A stretch of 64,000 nucleotides of DNA, taken from Maniola hyperantus (Eukaryota; Arthropoda; Insecta; Lepidoptera; Nymphalidae). Made by a program: the position numbers and the translations under genes. The DNA lies in NCBI RefSeq assembly GCF_902806685.2, contig NC_048552.1, forward strand, positions 11,683,662-11,747,661, given 5' to 3'. Positions 34,197 through 42,737 of this stretch are shown piece after piece (the first letter of the stretch is position 1; the number at the start of each line of letters is the position of its first letter). Below the pieces are notes generated by a model that did not search any database, had not been told where the DNA came from, and saw only the letters and a list, made by a program, of their open reading frames with translations.

Positions 34197-34540
34197 GACG
34201 ACCTCCCTGGAGCAGTGGTGAGCGCTGTGGTCTTAATAGTGGGAGGTCCCGGGTTCGATTCCCGGCAGGGGTTTGGAATTTTATATTTCTAAATTTCTGG
34301 TCTGCTCTGGTGGGAGGCTTCGGCCGTGGCTAGTTACCACCCTACCGGCAAAGCCGTGCCGCCAAGCGATTCAGCGTTCCGGTACGTTGCTGTGCAGAAA
34401 CCAAAGGGGTATGGGTTTAATAAAAACTGCCATACCCCTTCCAGGTTAGCCCGCTATCATCTTAAATTGCATCATCACTTACCACCAGGTGAGATTGCAG
34501 TAAAGGGCTAACTTGTATCTGAATAAAATAAATAAATAAA
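34197..34540 (+). mobile_element. SINE-B, full copy, in dpr intron 6
   Basis: Complete from GACGACCTCCCTGGAGCAGT to AATAAATAAATAAA. Its A-rich end lies 30 bp from the donor of dpr exon 6, in opposite orientation to the gene. Confidence 0.87.
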
Positions 34541-34570
34541 AATGTAGCCGCGGCATTATAAACATATTAC

Positions 34571-34707
34571 CGTTGAGCACATGAACGGAGACAGTGTGAG
34601 GGCGTGCTCCCCGCACAGCGCACGTGTAGTTCCCCGCGTCGCTGCTGTTCACACGTGCTAACCGGAGCACGCTGTCAGCACCGCCGGGCACTTGCTCCGT
34701 TTTCACA
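34571..34707 (-). CDS. dpr: dpr exon 6: second half of Ig2
   Basis: 137 bp, phase 2 in, phase 1 out; acceptor TTTGTTACAG, donor AACG|GTAATA. Residues 281 to 326 plus one base. It encodes VKTEQVPGGADSVLRL, then NSSDAGNYTC with Cys310 closing Ig2 and sequons at N301 and N307, then VSVHVLN ahead of the expected Gly. In the family a C-terminal exon with a hydrophobic anchor signal follows. Reading past the donor stays open to a stop at 34479-34481 and would add a hydrophobic tail partly encoded by a SINE; normal splicing is judged more likely. Confidence 0.87.
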
Positions 34708-37700
34708 CTGTAACAAAAATGTTCAGATACGTGCTTTAAGAGTAAGTAAGCCTACTTTTCCACCAGATATGTGCTATACTATATTTCGCGACAGGTTGAG
34801 ATGGTAATCAGGGTGTGAGGCGAGGGGACGCCCCGCACAGCCGCACATCACCCGCACCGGGTTAGCACGGGGTTGTGCGGGGCCTTCCCTCCCCGATTGC
34901 CGTCTCAACCTGTGGCGTACCAGTAGGTACGCCCTAAAATTCGCCGCGAGCAAATCGGAACGAAAATATTTCAATTTTTCAGTAAAACCGCTGTGAAAGG
35001 CTAAATCTGTTTAGGCCGTGTTTCTGGATCAATGTATTTCAACGTTGATAAATGATGCCTTTCACTCCGCAAAAGAAGCTGAAATCATTTTGAATGCTCC
35101 ACATAGGTTGCCACATGCATTGGTGGAAACGGGTTCAACGAAGCTATATCTAAATATATAAAAGGAAAAGGTGACTGACTGACTGACTGACTGAATGACT
35201 GACTGACTGACTGACTGATCTATCAACGCACAGCTTAAACTACTGGACGGATCGGGCTGAAATTTGGCATGCAGATAGCTATTATGATGTAGGCATCCGC
35301 TAAGAAAGGATTTTTGAAAATTCAACCCTTAAGGGGGTGAAATAGGGGTTTGAAATTTGTGTAGTCCACGCGGACGAAGTCGCAAGCATAAGCTAGTTTT
35401 TTATATTATGGAACGATGAGAGCTACGGATTGGAGCTACGGATAGGAGCTACGGTTGAGCGAGTGGTGTAGCTATGTACCGCCGCGCCCCGTGCTCTCCC
35501 AAACCGTCGATTTGCACATCTACCTCGCACAGCTATCTCGTGGCGGCGCATCTACATAGCACATACCCGCTCCACTACAAAACTTAGCATTAGTGGAAAT
35601 GGTCACGTAGTCTTAGCTTTGACCTCCTCACAGTATAGCTGCATAAAACATCTCTGGTGGCAAAATAGCGTATCCGCAAAGAATCATCGCTTTAAAAAAT
35701 CTAAAAAACGTACGCTCTAAAATTCGTTGCAAGCAAATCGGAACGAAAATATTTCAATTTTTCAGTAAAACCGCTGTGAAAGGCTAAATCTGTTTAGGCC
35801 GTGTTTCTGGATCAATGTGTTTCAACGTTGATAAATGATGCCTTTCACTCCGCAAAAGAAGCTGAAATACGTTACCATAATATTAAAAACTAGGTAATAC
35901 GAAATGTGATGTGACATTGATAACGGTAAAACTATTCTATCCATATCCATAAATGCGAAAGTGTGTCTGTCCGAGTATCTGTCTCTCTGTTTGTCTGCTA
36001 GCTTTTCTCAGGCCATCCGTTTAACCGACTTTCATGAAATTTGGTACAGAGATAGCTTGCATCCCGGGGAAAGACTATCAGACTGTCAATTTTTTTAAAA
36101 ATTTAGCTCAACGGACTGAAAATCAAAGGCTCGCCGGTTCAAATCCCACCCGTTGCACTATTCTCGTACCTACTCCTAGCACAAGCTTTACGCTTAATTG
36201 GAGGGGAAAGGGGAATATTAGTCAGCAATTAACTTGGCTAATATTCTTTAAAAAAAGACAAATTTATTACTTATTTTGATTAAATCATTTGACTTTGACT
36301 TTGACTTATTTACAACTAGATGATGCCCGCGATTTCGTCCGCGTGGATTTAAGTTTTTAAAAATCCTGTGGGAACTCTTCAATTTTCCGGGATAAAAAGT
36401 AGCATATGTCCTTCCACAGGATGTAAGCTATCTCTGTACCAAATTTCGTCTAAATCGATTAAACTGTTGAGCCGTGAAAAGCTAGCAGACAGACAGACAC
36501 ACTTTTATAATATTAGTATGGATGTTATATTCTGTGCACGCACAAAAAGGTTTAGCGGTGTCACACTACCGTATCACGTTTCACAGTACCTACTTACCTG
36601 GCAGGTAATATGAAAATGTATTTGAGCTCCTTTTGCCGTGAATGTGCCATCTATCAACGTTGGAACACAGTGAACCAGAAAGACGACGTGTTTAGATTAA
36701 CGTATTACCGTTTTCATTGTGTTAACTATATATTTGTTTATATCGTTACTAGCGGTTGCCCGCATCTGCGTCCGCGTCCCGCGGGAACCGGTTTTCCCGT
36801 GGCTTTTCTCTTTTAGTTCTCTGCATATCAGGGCTAGTATTTACCCCGTTTCTTAGTATTCGGTCTGATATCACTGCTTCAAGTTGTCTATGTATAGGTG
36901 TTCTTACGTAATCCCTCTTTAGTGGTAGTGGCACATGCAAAGTTTGACTCCCTTTCGTTGTACCTACCTATTCGGTCACTCATGGGTCATGACTGCTTTT
37001 ATCGCCGCCCTTACCTGATCCCTCCTCTAGTGGTGTCAGCATTCAACGCCCTCCCCTCGTGCAGCCAGGTCAGCACCACCGGCGTCCGCTTCGTAGTATT
37101 CGGTCACTCATGGGTCATGACTGCTTCTATAGCTGCTCTTACCTGATCCCTCCTCTAGTGGTGTCAGCATTCAACGCCCTCCCCTCGTGCAGCCAGGTCA
37201 GCACCACCGGCGTCTCCACGTGGCGCGCCCTGCACATCAGGGCAAGGGTTGACTCCGCTTCGTAGTATTTCTCTTGAAGAGGCCCACCAGCCTCGTCCAC
37301 CACCCATACTTGTGGCGCTGTTAAAATATATACGAGTTTAAATTATATAGATACACCATTATATGCACTGGATGCATGTTCAACTGCAAATGACGACGGC
37401 CTGTGTTGGGACAAAAATACTTAGGTATTGGATTTTTCTGTTAAGAAAATCTGTTCAGCCTACGAGCCTGGAGTTAGGAAGTGCCCCTGTGCCTCGGAGA
37501 GCACGTAAAGCCGTCGGTCCTGCGCCTGATTTCTCTCGGGTCGTGTCGAATTTCCGTCCCATCGGGCTATGGGATTGAGGGTATAGAGAGTGCACCTGTG
37601 TTTGCGCATCAATAAAGCACCAATAAAACCTGCTTACTGTTTACATGTAGATAAGTTCTGCTAACTCTAGGGGGATGTGTTGATATCTGGCACTCGTATA

Positions 37701-40700
37701 CTCCTTCGTCATCCGGCTTCACCTCCCTGACCAGTAGCCTCCAGTTCCCAGGGTACCGCTTCGCTACTGACACCCTGTTGTCAGCTGCGTAGGTTACTGC
37801 TCCCACTGTCAATAGCTCTGGTATGTCATCTCTGCCTCTACGACGGACCCAGGACACCTAGAAATGTTAAATGGCTTAAGCACAGACAATTATAATAGTC
37901 ATCAGCTTACAGTACGCAGCAGAAAATAATGTACATCGACCTTTAGAATGAGATTTCGGCTTTGTAGAGCGTTGTCTCTGTCTCATACCTATGTGACATT
38001 CTGTCGGTCTCAACAACAGAGACAATGCTGAAGAGAGAAATAGCTATCCAGCTATTATGACGTAGACATCCGCTAAGAAAGGATTTTTGAAACTCAACCC
38101 CGGGTATAAAATTTTATTGGGGTCTGAAGTTTGTGTAGACCATGCAAAGTCGCGGATTTAGGCTAGTGGTACCTATTATATGTTGACCTAGCATATGTGA
38201 TTTTTTTATGTGTATAATTCTGTTGGTGGTTCTATTAAAATTAGAATAAAATGTGAAAACACTATGATACAAATACGATACCTAAAAGGTGAAAACTAAC
38301 ACAACTTCTTTAAGTAAAAATAAAAACTACAAACAAAACGAACATAACTAACTTAAAACAAGGTATTTATGTTTGTGTATACTCCGTCTGCTTTAGCAAA
38401 TACAAAGAAAATTTAAGTTTCTCAGTACGCTTAGTATAAGATTTTACGTCTCGCCAAACGTTGCTAGAATTCGAAAGTCGAAACACAATATGGTCAAAGT
38501 AAAATTGACCTAAAAGGCCTTGAATTGCAGTCAAAAATACAATGCCACTGATTTTAATTTCGCACGTTTCCGCTTGGAGCGCTGGCTGTAGATGTGCAGA
38601 CAAACTTGAGCTTTAAAACAAGGCAGTTAAGATCCAGTTTACTATAATGCGGAAGGTTTTCGACACTCGAATACAATCAACGTTAGTGAGACATAAATTA
38701 ATCTAGTACTAAGCGTACAGTCGGACAGTAAAGGTCGTTGTGTTAAACTTATTAAGACAAAGTTTAATTTGCTAGTTCCATGAAGTAAAATACAACAACG
38801 ACGACGACAAATGTTTTTGTTAACTAACTGAAGGAGAACTACATGTTCTAACATTTGACTTGCCTCATAAGTACCTAAATTAGGTTTTATAAGTAGGTAT
38901 ACTAGCTGATGCCCGCGACTTTGTCCGCATGGAATAAGGTTTTTTAAAAATCTTGTAGGAACTCTTTGATTTCCCGGGATAAAAGGTAGCCTATGTCATT
39001 CTCCAGGTCTTTATCTATACCCATGCAAAAAATCAGTATGACTTGTAAATGATAAAAAAGCTTGGATTTGACTCGCTCCAGCAATGCACGGGGCTGCAAT
39101 GGCTTGTATAGTACGGTATAATAACATTGTAAATTGAAAAATTAAAAGGAGCAACCGCCGAGTTTCTTGCTGGTTCTTCTTGGTGGGAACAGCATTCCGA
39201 ACCAGTGGTAAATTAAAACTACCTGACTAATCATAAGCACTTGTAAAAAGTTTACTTGAATAAAACATATTCTGTTCTATTCTACTGTATTGACGTCAAT
39301 TCGTTGCACCGTTGCGACGTGCTTGAAGGACAAACCAACAAACAAACACACTTTCGTATTTATAATATATTGAACATGTGGAAATGAAATGTTCTATAGA
39401 AGCAAGCGTTATTTTGCGGAAATCCAATGTATCCAATGAACCAAAAGCTTAATTTGCCATAATCCGCTGAGTCAAATCTGTATGCTGCAACATGCAGCAT
39501 GATGCATCAGCAGTCAGTCAGTCAGTCATGCAGGTTTCCTCACGATGTATATTTAATTACATAAAATGCACATAACTCTGAAAAGTTAGAGGTGCGTGCC
39601 CGGGATCGAACCTCCGACCTCCGATTAGTAAGCGAACGTCCTAACCACTAGGCTATCACAGCTTCAACGTACATAATTTAAATTCGTTTAAATATCAATC
39701 TATCTAATGCTTGTTGAATAGAAGCAGCTGGTGTCTTAAATTCCGCCTTTATTTTCACATCATGTTTTCTTTTGCCACCCCAATAAATTTGGATTGGGAA
39801 TTATTCAAGTCCGCTACGAAACCGTGTTGTACAGAAATAACATCTTTTTCTTATCTCAACAAGCACGGGGAGAATAAATTCAGGGAATCCTTTCGTAATT
39901 GGTGTTTGGGGAGTTTTAGCCAATTTTACACGAGGATCGGAACAATTTCAGTAATTATCTGGAACGCTCTGAATTAAATAATGAAGCCTCCTAACATTAT
40001 TGCGGATTTTGGATTACCACATCTTCCGAATATAATTATAAGAACAATATCTAAATATATAAAAGGAAAAGGTGACTGACTGACTGACTGGCTGATCTAT
40101 CAACGCACAGCTCAAACTACTAGACGGATCGGGCTGAAATTTAGCATGCAGATAGCTATTATGACGTAGGCATCTGCTAAGAAAGGATTTTTGAAAATTT
40201 AACCCCTAAGGAGGTAAAATATGGGTTTGTTTGTATAGTCCACGCGGACGAAGTCGCGAGCATAAGCTAGTTTAAAATATGAAATGGATAAGCAAAATAA
40301 ACTACCTGGCTAACTATGGGCCTCATAAGAAAGCTCAGAGTCACTCAGCGGGCGATGGAGAGAGCTTGGAGTTTCTCTACGTGATCAAATCAGAAATAAG
40401 GAGATCCGTAGGAGAATTAGAGCAACCGACATAGCTCAACGGGTTGCGGAGCTGAAGTGACAATGGGCAGGTTTGTAAAACCCATGAACATTGGGGTCCA
40501 AGGTGCTGGAATGGCAACTTCGCACCGGAAGACGCAGCGTTGGAAGATCCCCCACTAGGTGGATGGACAACATCAGGCGAGTTGAAGGGAGCCGCTGGAT
40601 TCAGGAGGCGCAAGACCGCGGCGTTGTGGAAGTCTCTTACGTAAATTTGTATGAACTTACCGTCTTATCTTGTAGCAGACTAATCCGACAGTTCAGCTGT

Positions 40701-42272
40701 GCGTCATCACCTAACTGTACAGTTATTTTCGTAATGTTCCCATCAGGCGTGTCTTCGAACGTCGGACCGTATCGTCGATCGTGATCGAAGTAAGTATTCT
40801 TGACTGAAATGACGTGTGGTACCTGTGAACAACATGCCAGCTATTATTTTCAACGTACCTATCAATACGCGTATATCAAATACGCGTATTGATGTACGCG
40901 ACAAGTCGAGATTGCAATCGGGGTGGGAACGCCCCGTTTACCCGCACAGTCCCCGCGCTAAACCCGGTGCGGGATAATGCGGGTGACATGCGGAGGTGTG
41001 GGGCGTCCCCCCCGCCTGATACCCCGATTGCCATTTCGACCTGTCGCGGAATTATGTAGGTATAAATTGAGACATCCTCAAATATAAAATATATCACTCA
41101 TCGCATATATTTCGATATCTCCCACGTAAGTTGTTGTATCCCAAAACCGAAAAGTCGAAACGATATTTTATGTCGTCCAGATGTGGTGAGAATTGAGATG
41201 AGATGAGGATAATGATGACTTACCATATCTAGGTTAGCATTAACTTGGTTAATTTGATTAGGTGGAACGGTTAACGTCCCCGTGTCGGGTTCTGTTGATG
41301 GTCGGGGTACTTGGGGCACTTTGAAGGACTTGGTGCTGTCGATTGTGGAGTTCCCTAGGCGCAGCATCACAGGGGCTGGTACGATGCCTGTGCTGAGCGC
41401 GTAGTAGGGTGTTACTGTTTGGTCCTCTTCTGTTGTTGATGTTAGGTTATCTGTAAAATAATTGTTCATTAGACATGCAAGTTCCATACATCTTCCAAGT
41501 TAGTCCACTTCCACCTTAGACTGCATCATCACTTAACACCAGGTGAATTCAAAAGCTAATTTGTAATAAGAATTAAAAAAAAAAAACAACTTTGACAATC
41601 TAAGAGTCATCATCATCATCATCATCATCATCGTCATCATCAACCCATTGCCAGCCCACTACCGAGCACAGGCTTCCTCTCAGAATGAGAAGGGTTTAGG
41701 CCGTAGCACCGCATTGGTAGACTTCACACACTGGTAGGCTATAGCCAAACTCTTCTCACTCTGAGAGGAGACCCGTGCTCTGTAGTGAGCCGGCGACGGG
41801 TTGATCATGTATGTATGTATGTATATACTTTATTGCACCACAGAAACACAAATGACAGGTTACAAAAAGAAATCTTAATAAGTAGGTACAAAAAGGCGGT
41901 CTTATCGCTAAATAGCGATCTCTTTCAGACAACCTTAACGCTAGGGAAAAAACGAACAAATGGACAATGGGAGGTGGTGTAAAATAAACCTAAATACCAA
42001 TAGCTAAATAAACTAAACCATATAATAAGAATATAAAATACATATTGTTAATACACTAATACATGATGATGATGATGATTCTCACGGATGACGGATAGAA
42101 CTCGGATGACGGAAATGCAGTAAAACGACAATTCTTGAAAATACCTTGTTTGTAGATACTATGTAGATATTCTGTGGTATTGTATAATGTTATGCAAAGT
42201 AATTGTACTCGTACCTGTGGTGAATTGGCAAACAGCTATCTGGGTGAGAAGAAACACGCCCACACTCCACAT
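34571..42272 (-). CDS. dpr: Dpr-family two-Ig cell-surface protein (dpr18/dpr20-like), partial, six exons
   Basis: Gene-level entry. Coding exons are 42272-42215, 41450-41224, 40822-40661, 37857-37638, 37317-37143 and 34707-34571; all introns are GT-AG and phases agree (1,0,0,1,2,1). The joined frame has 326 codons: signal peptide 1-16 or so, a Ser/Thr/Pro-rich linker to about residue 105, Ig1 with Cys140, Trp152 and Cys205, and Ig2 with Cys251, Trp264 and Cys310. N-glycosylation sequons sit at 21, 53, 124, 301 and 307. Signature strings include CRISLLQDKTVSW, YECQISTHPP and LQEKYYE, which match Drosophila Dpr proteins of the dpr18/dpr20 type as I remember them. Known of the family: extracellular, often lipid-anchored neuronal receptors that bind DIP proteins through Ig domains in synaptic partner choice. 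The last exon, with the membrane-anchor signal, was not found. The family call is firm; which dpr paralogue it is remains less sure. Confidence 0.88.
34786..34920. mobile_element. GC-rich TIR element, AGTACGCGACAGGT family
   Basis: TTCGCGACAGGTTGAGATGG left, CGTCTCAACCTGTGGCGTA right, GC-rich hairpin centre. Confidence 0.75.
34927..35868. repeat. Pair of 159-bp intronic direct repeats
   Basis: 34927-35085 and 35710-35868 match with about 5 differences (roughly 97 percent). Each starts GTACGC and ends GCTGAAAT. They bracket a Helitron-like copy and unclassified DNA (35399-35709) that includes three GAGCTACGGAT-type repeats near 35410-35450. They are either two copies of one short mobile element or a local duplication. 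Confidence 0.8.
35147..35398 (-). mobile_element. Helitron-like element, type A, full copy
   Basis: TCTAAATATATAAAAGGAAA, GACTGA repeats, ACGCACAGCTTAAACTACTG, and CACGCGGACGAAGTCGCAAG then CATAAGCTAG. Confidence 0.82.
36103..36257 (+). mobile_element. SINE-A, 5'-truncated
   Basis: Starts within the A box (TTAGCTCAACGGACTGAAAA), then B box GGTTCAAATCCC and GGGGAAAGGGGAATATTAGT. Confidence 0.8.
36312..36524 (-). mobile_element. Helitron-like element, type B
   Basis: CTAGATGATGCCCGCGATTT to CACACTTTTATAATATTAGT in inverse type B order. Lies in dpr intron 5. Confidence 0.75.
36821..37142 (-). pseudogene. Decayed tandem copies of dpr exon 5 in intron 5
   Basis: The stretch 36970-37086 repeats 37098-37214 (exon 5 and its following intron) at a 128-bp offset with only a few differences, including the donor and the 3' part of the exon. 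It lacks the 41 bp matching 37215-37255, which removes the Ig2 cysteine codon and shifts the frame, and it has no acceptor. Two more diverged partial copies can be followed down to about 36821, recognisable by matches to the CATCAGGG...TAGTATT block and to the donor segment. They cannot encode an Ig half-domain as they stand. Confidence 0.75.
37143..37317 (-). CDS. dpr: dpr exon 5: first half of Ig2
   Basis: 175 bp, phase 1 in, phase 2 out; acceptor TTTTAACAG, donor ATCAG|GTAAGA. Residues 223-281, beginning TPQVWVVDEAGGPLQEKYYE, then STLALMCRARHV (Cys251), LTWLHEGRALN (Trp264) and DTTRGGIS. The D-E-x-G-x-P-L-x-x-K-Y-Y motif is characteristic of this Dpr subgroup. The exon is unusually GC-rich at third positions against its introns. 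Degraded extra copies of it lie immediately downstream at 36821-37142. Confidence 0.9.
37470..37600 (+). repeat. Repeat fragment in dpr intron 4
   Basis: GTGCCCCTGTGCCTCGGAGA, GCACGTAAAGCCGTCGGTCC and CCATCGGGCTATGGGA are familiar from lepidopteran dispersed repeats (probably LINE-derived). Ends about 30 bp from the exon 4 donor. Confidence 0.5.
37638..37857 (-). CDS. dpr: dpr exon 4: rest of Ig1
   Basis: 220 bp, phase 0 in, phase 1 out; acceptor TTTCTAG, donor AACA|GTAAGC. Residues 150-222. It starts VSWVRRR (core Trp152), has LLTVGAVTYAADNRV and YPGNWRL in the region that forms the partner-binding face of Dpr Ig1, then DDEGVYECQISTHPP with Cys205, the D-x-G-x-Y-x-C signature. The 65-residue Cys-Cys spacing suits a V-type Ig domain. 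It ends LHVN at the Ig1-Ig2 junction. Confidence 0.92.
37906..38030 (+). mobile_element. TIR element fragment, CTACAGTACGCG family
   Basis: TACAGTACGCAGCAGAAAAT, AATGTACATCGACCTTTAGA and TTTGTAGAGCGTTGTCTCTG match the left half of 61116-61313. Confidence 0.65.
38050..38167 (-). mobile_element. Helitron-like element, type A, fragment
   Basis: GCTATTATGACGTAGACATC, CGCTAAGAAAGGATTTTTGA and a worn CATGCAAAGTCGCGGATTTAGGCTAG end. Confidence 0.6.
38425..38718. mobile_element. TIR element (MITE), TAAGATTTTACGTCTC family
   Basis: GTACGCTTAGTATAAGATTT left, TAGTACTAAGCGTAC right; interior GCTTGGAGCGCTGGCTGTAG is shared (inverted) with 42738-43004 and 44605-44881. The 78-codon minus frame inside is a by-product. 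Confidence 0.78.
38900..39372 (-). mobile_element. Helitron-like type B element split by a LINE 3' end
   Basis: 38900-39035 (CTAGCTGATGCCCGCGACTT to ATGCAAAAAATCA) continues at 39293 (GACGTCAATTCGTTGCACCG to CACACTTTCGTATTTATAAT). The inserted 39050-39288 belongs to the GAGCAACCGCCGAG LINE family. Confidence 0.75.
39050..39288 (+). mobile_element. LINE 3' end (GAGCAACCGCCGAG family)
   Basis: GCTTGGATTTGACTCGCTCC, GAGCAACCGCCGAGTTTCTT, CCGAACCAGTGGTAAATTAA, then an ATTCT tail (TTCTGTTCTATTCTACTGTA). Confidence 0.75.
39527..39664 (-). mobile_element. SINE-C head and middle, truncated
   Basis: Complement of CTGTGATAGCCTAGTGGTTA, B box GGTTCGATCCCGGG, CTTTTCAGAGTTATGTGC and ATCGTGAGGAAACCTGCATG. 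Confidence 0.78.
40053..40272 (-). mobile_element. Helitron-like element, type A, full copy
   Basis: CTAAATATATAAAAGGAAAA start to CACGCGGACGAAGTCGCGAG then CATAAGCTAG; lies in dpr intron 3. Confidence 0.82.
40316..40646 (+). pseudogene. RTE-like LINE ORF 3' fragment in dpr intron 3
   Basis: ATGGGCCTCATAAGAAAGCT through GAGAGAGCTTGGAG, AGATCCGTAGGAGAATTAGA, GTTGGAAGATCCCCCACTAG to GCGTTGTGGAAGTCTCTTAC. Frameshifts and a stop (TGA near 40457) break it; it ends about 10 bp short of the exon 3 donor. Confidence 0.78.
40661..40822 (-). CDS. dpr: dpr exon 3: start of Ig1
   Basis: 162 bp, 54 codons, phase 0 at both ends; acceptor GTTGTTCACAG, donor ACG|GTAAGT. Residues 96-149. Key strings are RYGPTFEDTPDGNIT (entry to the Ig fold, sequon at N124), TVQLGDDAQLNC (B strand, first Ig1 cysteine Cys140) and RISLLQDKT, which continues directly into VSW of exon 4. 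The exon was too short for an ORF caller and was found by reading the minus strand for the expected Dpr motif. A LINE fragment ends about 10-15 bp beyond its donor. Confidence 0.88.
40894..41049. mobile_element. GC-rich TIR element, AGTACGCGACAGGT family, in dpr intron 2
   Basis: GTACGCGACAAGTCGAGATT left, CATTTCGACCTGTCGCGG right. A further ATACGCGTAT pair lies just outside the left end. Confidence 0.8.
41224..41450 (-). CDS. dpr: dpr exon 2: Ser/Thr/Pro-rich linker
   Basis: 227 bp, phase 1 in and phase 0 out; acceptor TTTACAG, donor ATG|GTAAGT. It encodes residues 20-95, beginning DNLTSTTEEDQTVTPYY and rich in Ser, Thr, Pro, Asn and Gln, with sequons at N21 and N53. It holds no Ig cysteine and forms the extended spacer between signal peptide and Ig1; a long low-complexity N-terminal spacer is what I recall for dpr18/dpr20-type proteins. 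The open frame runs into both introns, so the exon limits rest on the splice sites and on phase agreement with exons 1 and 3. Confidence 0.82.
41492..41811 (+). mobile_element. SINE-B tail followed by SINE-C tail, in dpr intron 1
   Basis: 41492-41585: CTTAGACTGCATCATCACTT, CACCAGGTGAATT and poly(A). 41610-41640: CAT microsatellite. 41640-41811: AGCCCACTACCGAGCACAGG, GAGAGGAGACCCGTGCTCTG, GGGTTGATCATGTATGTATG. Confidence 0.68.
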
Positions 42273-42313
42273 AGCGCCGGAACGAGGCCGCGCCCCACAC
42301 GGCCCTTCATAAT
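42215..42313 (-). CDS. dpr: dpr exon 1: 5' leader and signal peptide
   Basis: Coding starts at ATG 42272-42270 and reads MWSVGVFLLTQIAVCQFTT, a short n-region, hydrophobic core and small-residue end typical of a secretion signal. The donor is CAG|GTACGA (42214 downward), leaving one base (phase 1) that joins exon 2 to make Asp20. A good acceptor (pyrimidine-rich, TTTGTTCCAG) ends at 42314, so the exon probably starts at 42313 and further 5' untranslated exons lie at higher coordinates. An earlier ATG at 42310 is in another frame and stops before the donor, so it cannot encode this protein; the 42272 start is chosen because only that frame gives a signal peptide and joins exon 2 in frame. Confidence 0.8.
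42236..42310 (-). other. Upstream ORF overlapping the dpr start codon
   Basis: If the acceptor at 42314 is used, the first ATG of the exon is at 42310-42308. It opens a 24-codon frame beginning MKGRVGRG that overlaps the dpr start codon in a different frame and ends at TAG 42238-42236, inside the signal peptide region. Known: overlapping upstream ORFs usually lower translation of the main frame. That it is translated here is inference. Confidence 0.45.
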
Positions 42314-42358
42314 CTGGAACAAATCAAACACACTAACTGACTGACGTCTGTACCAGTA

Positions 42359-42720
42359 GGGCGATTGCCTAAAACCTGCATCAATCATTATTACAATCTC
42401 AATTGTTGTGATTGGCTGAATTTGTGCGTTTCTTGTTGCAACAATGCATTGTAGCCAATAGTAAGCGAGCGTCAACCAATCAGAGGTGATTGCGATCGTG
42501 ACAGTGTAGCTGTCATTCTCCCGCAATCGCCCAGTGGCCCTACCGCGGTTGTTTGACAGCTACAATGTCACGATCGCAATCATCTCTGATTGGTTAATGC
42601 TCGCTCACTATTGGCCACAATGCATTGTTGCTCATTGTTGCAACAAGAATCGCACAAATTCAGCCAATCAGAACAATTGAGATTGTAATAATGATTGATG
42701 CAGGTTTTAGACAATCGCCC
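42359..42720. repeat. 362-bp imperfect palindrome of a MITE-like element
   Basis: Arm 42359-42515 is the reverse complement of arm 42554-42720 (several mismatches and a small tandem insertion near 42628), with a 38-bp centre. Each arm is one copy of the element also present singly at 32568-32765; shared blocks include CACGATCGCAATCA, ACAATGCATTGTTG and AATAATGATTGATGCAGG. The left end is 45 bp upstream of the putative exon 1 acceptor of dpr. Confidence 0.85.
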
Positions 42721-42737
42721 CGCAGCAGTACGCTTCG

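Larger units (their letters stand above)
34708..37142 (-). other. dpr intron 5
   Basis: 2435 bp. Contains the exon 5 relics, a Helitron-like copy (36312-36524), a SINE-A copy (36103-36257), two near-identical 159-bp direct repeats (34927-35085 and 35710-35868), a Helitron-like copy (35147-35398) and a GC-rich TIR element (34786-34920). 36525-36820 has no recognised feature. Confidence 0.75.
37858..40660 (-). other. dpr intron 3
   Basis: 2803 bp between exons 3 and 4. From high to low coordinate it holds an RTE-like LINE fragment (40316-40646), a Helitron-like copy (40053-40272), a SINE-C head (39527-39664), a Helitron-like copy split by a LINE 3' end (38900-39372), a TIR element (38425-38718) and fragments at 37906-38167. 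39665-40050 shows nothing recognisable. Confidence 0.75.

Noticed and set aside
37015..37100. Alternative Ig2 exon of dpr
   Set aside because: The copy lacks the cysteine-encoding segment and an acceptor and is out of frame.
42308..42310. Upstream ATG as the dpr start
   Set aside because: Its frame stops at 42236-42238 before the exon donor and gives no usable signal peptide.
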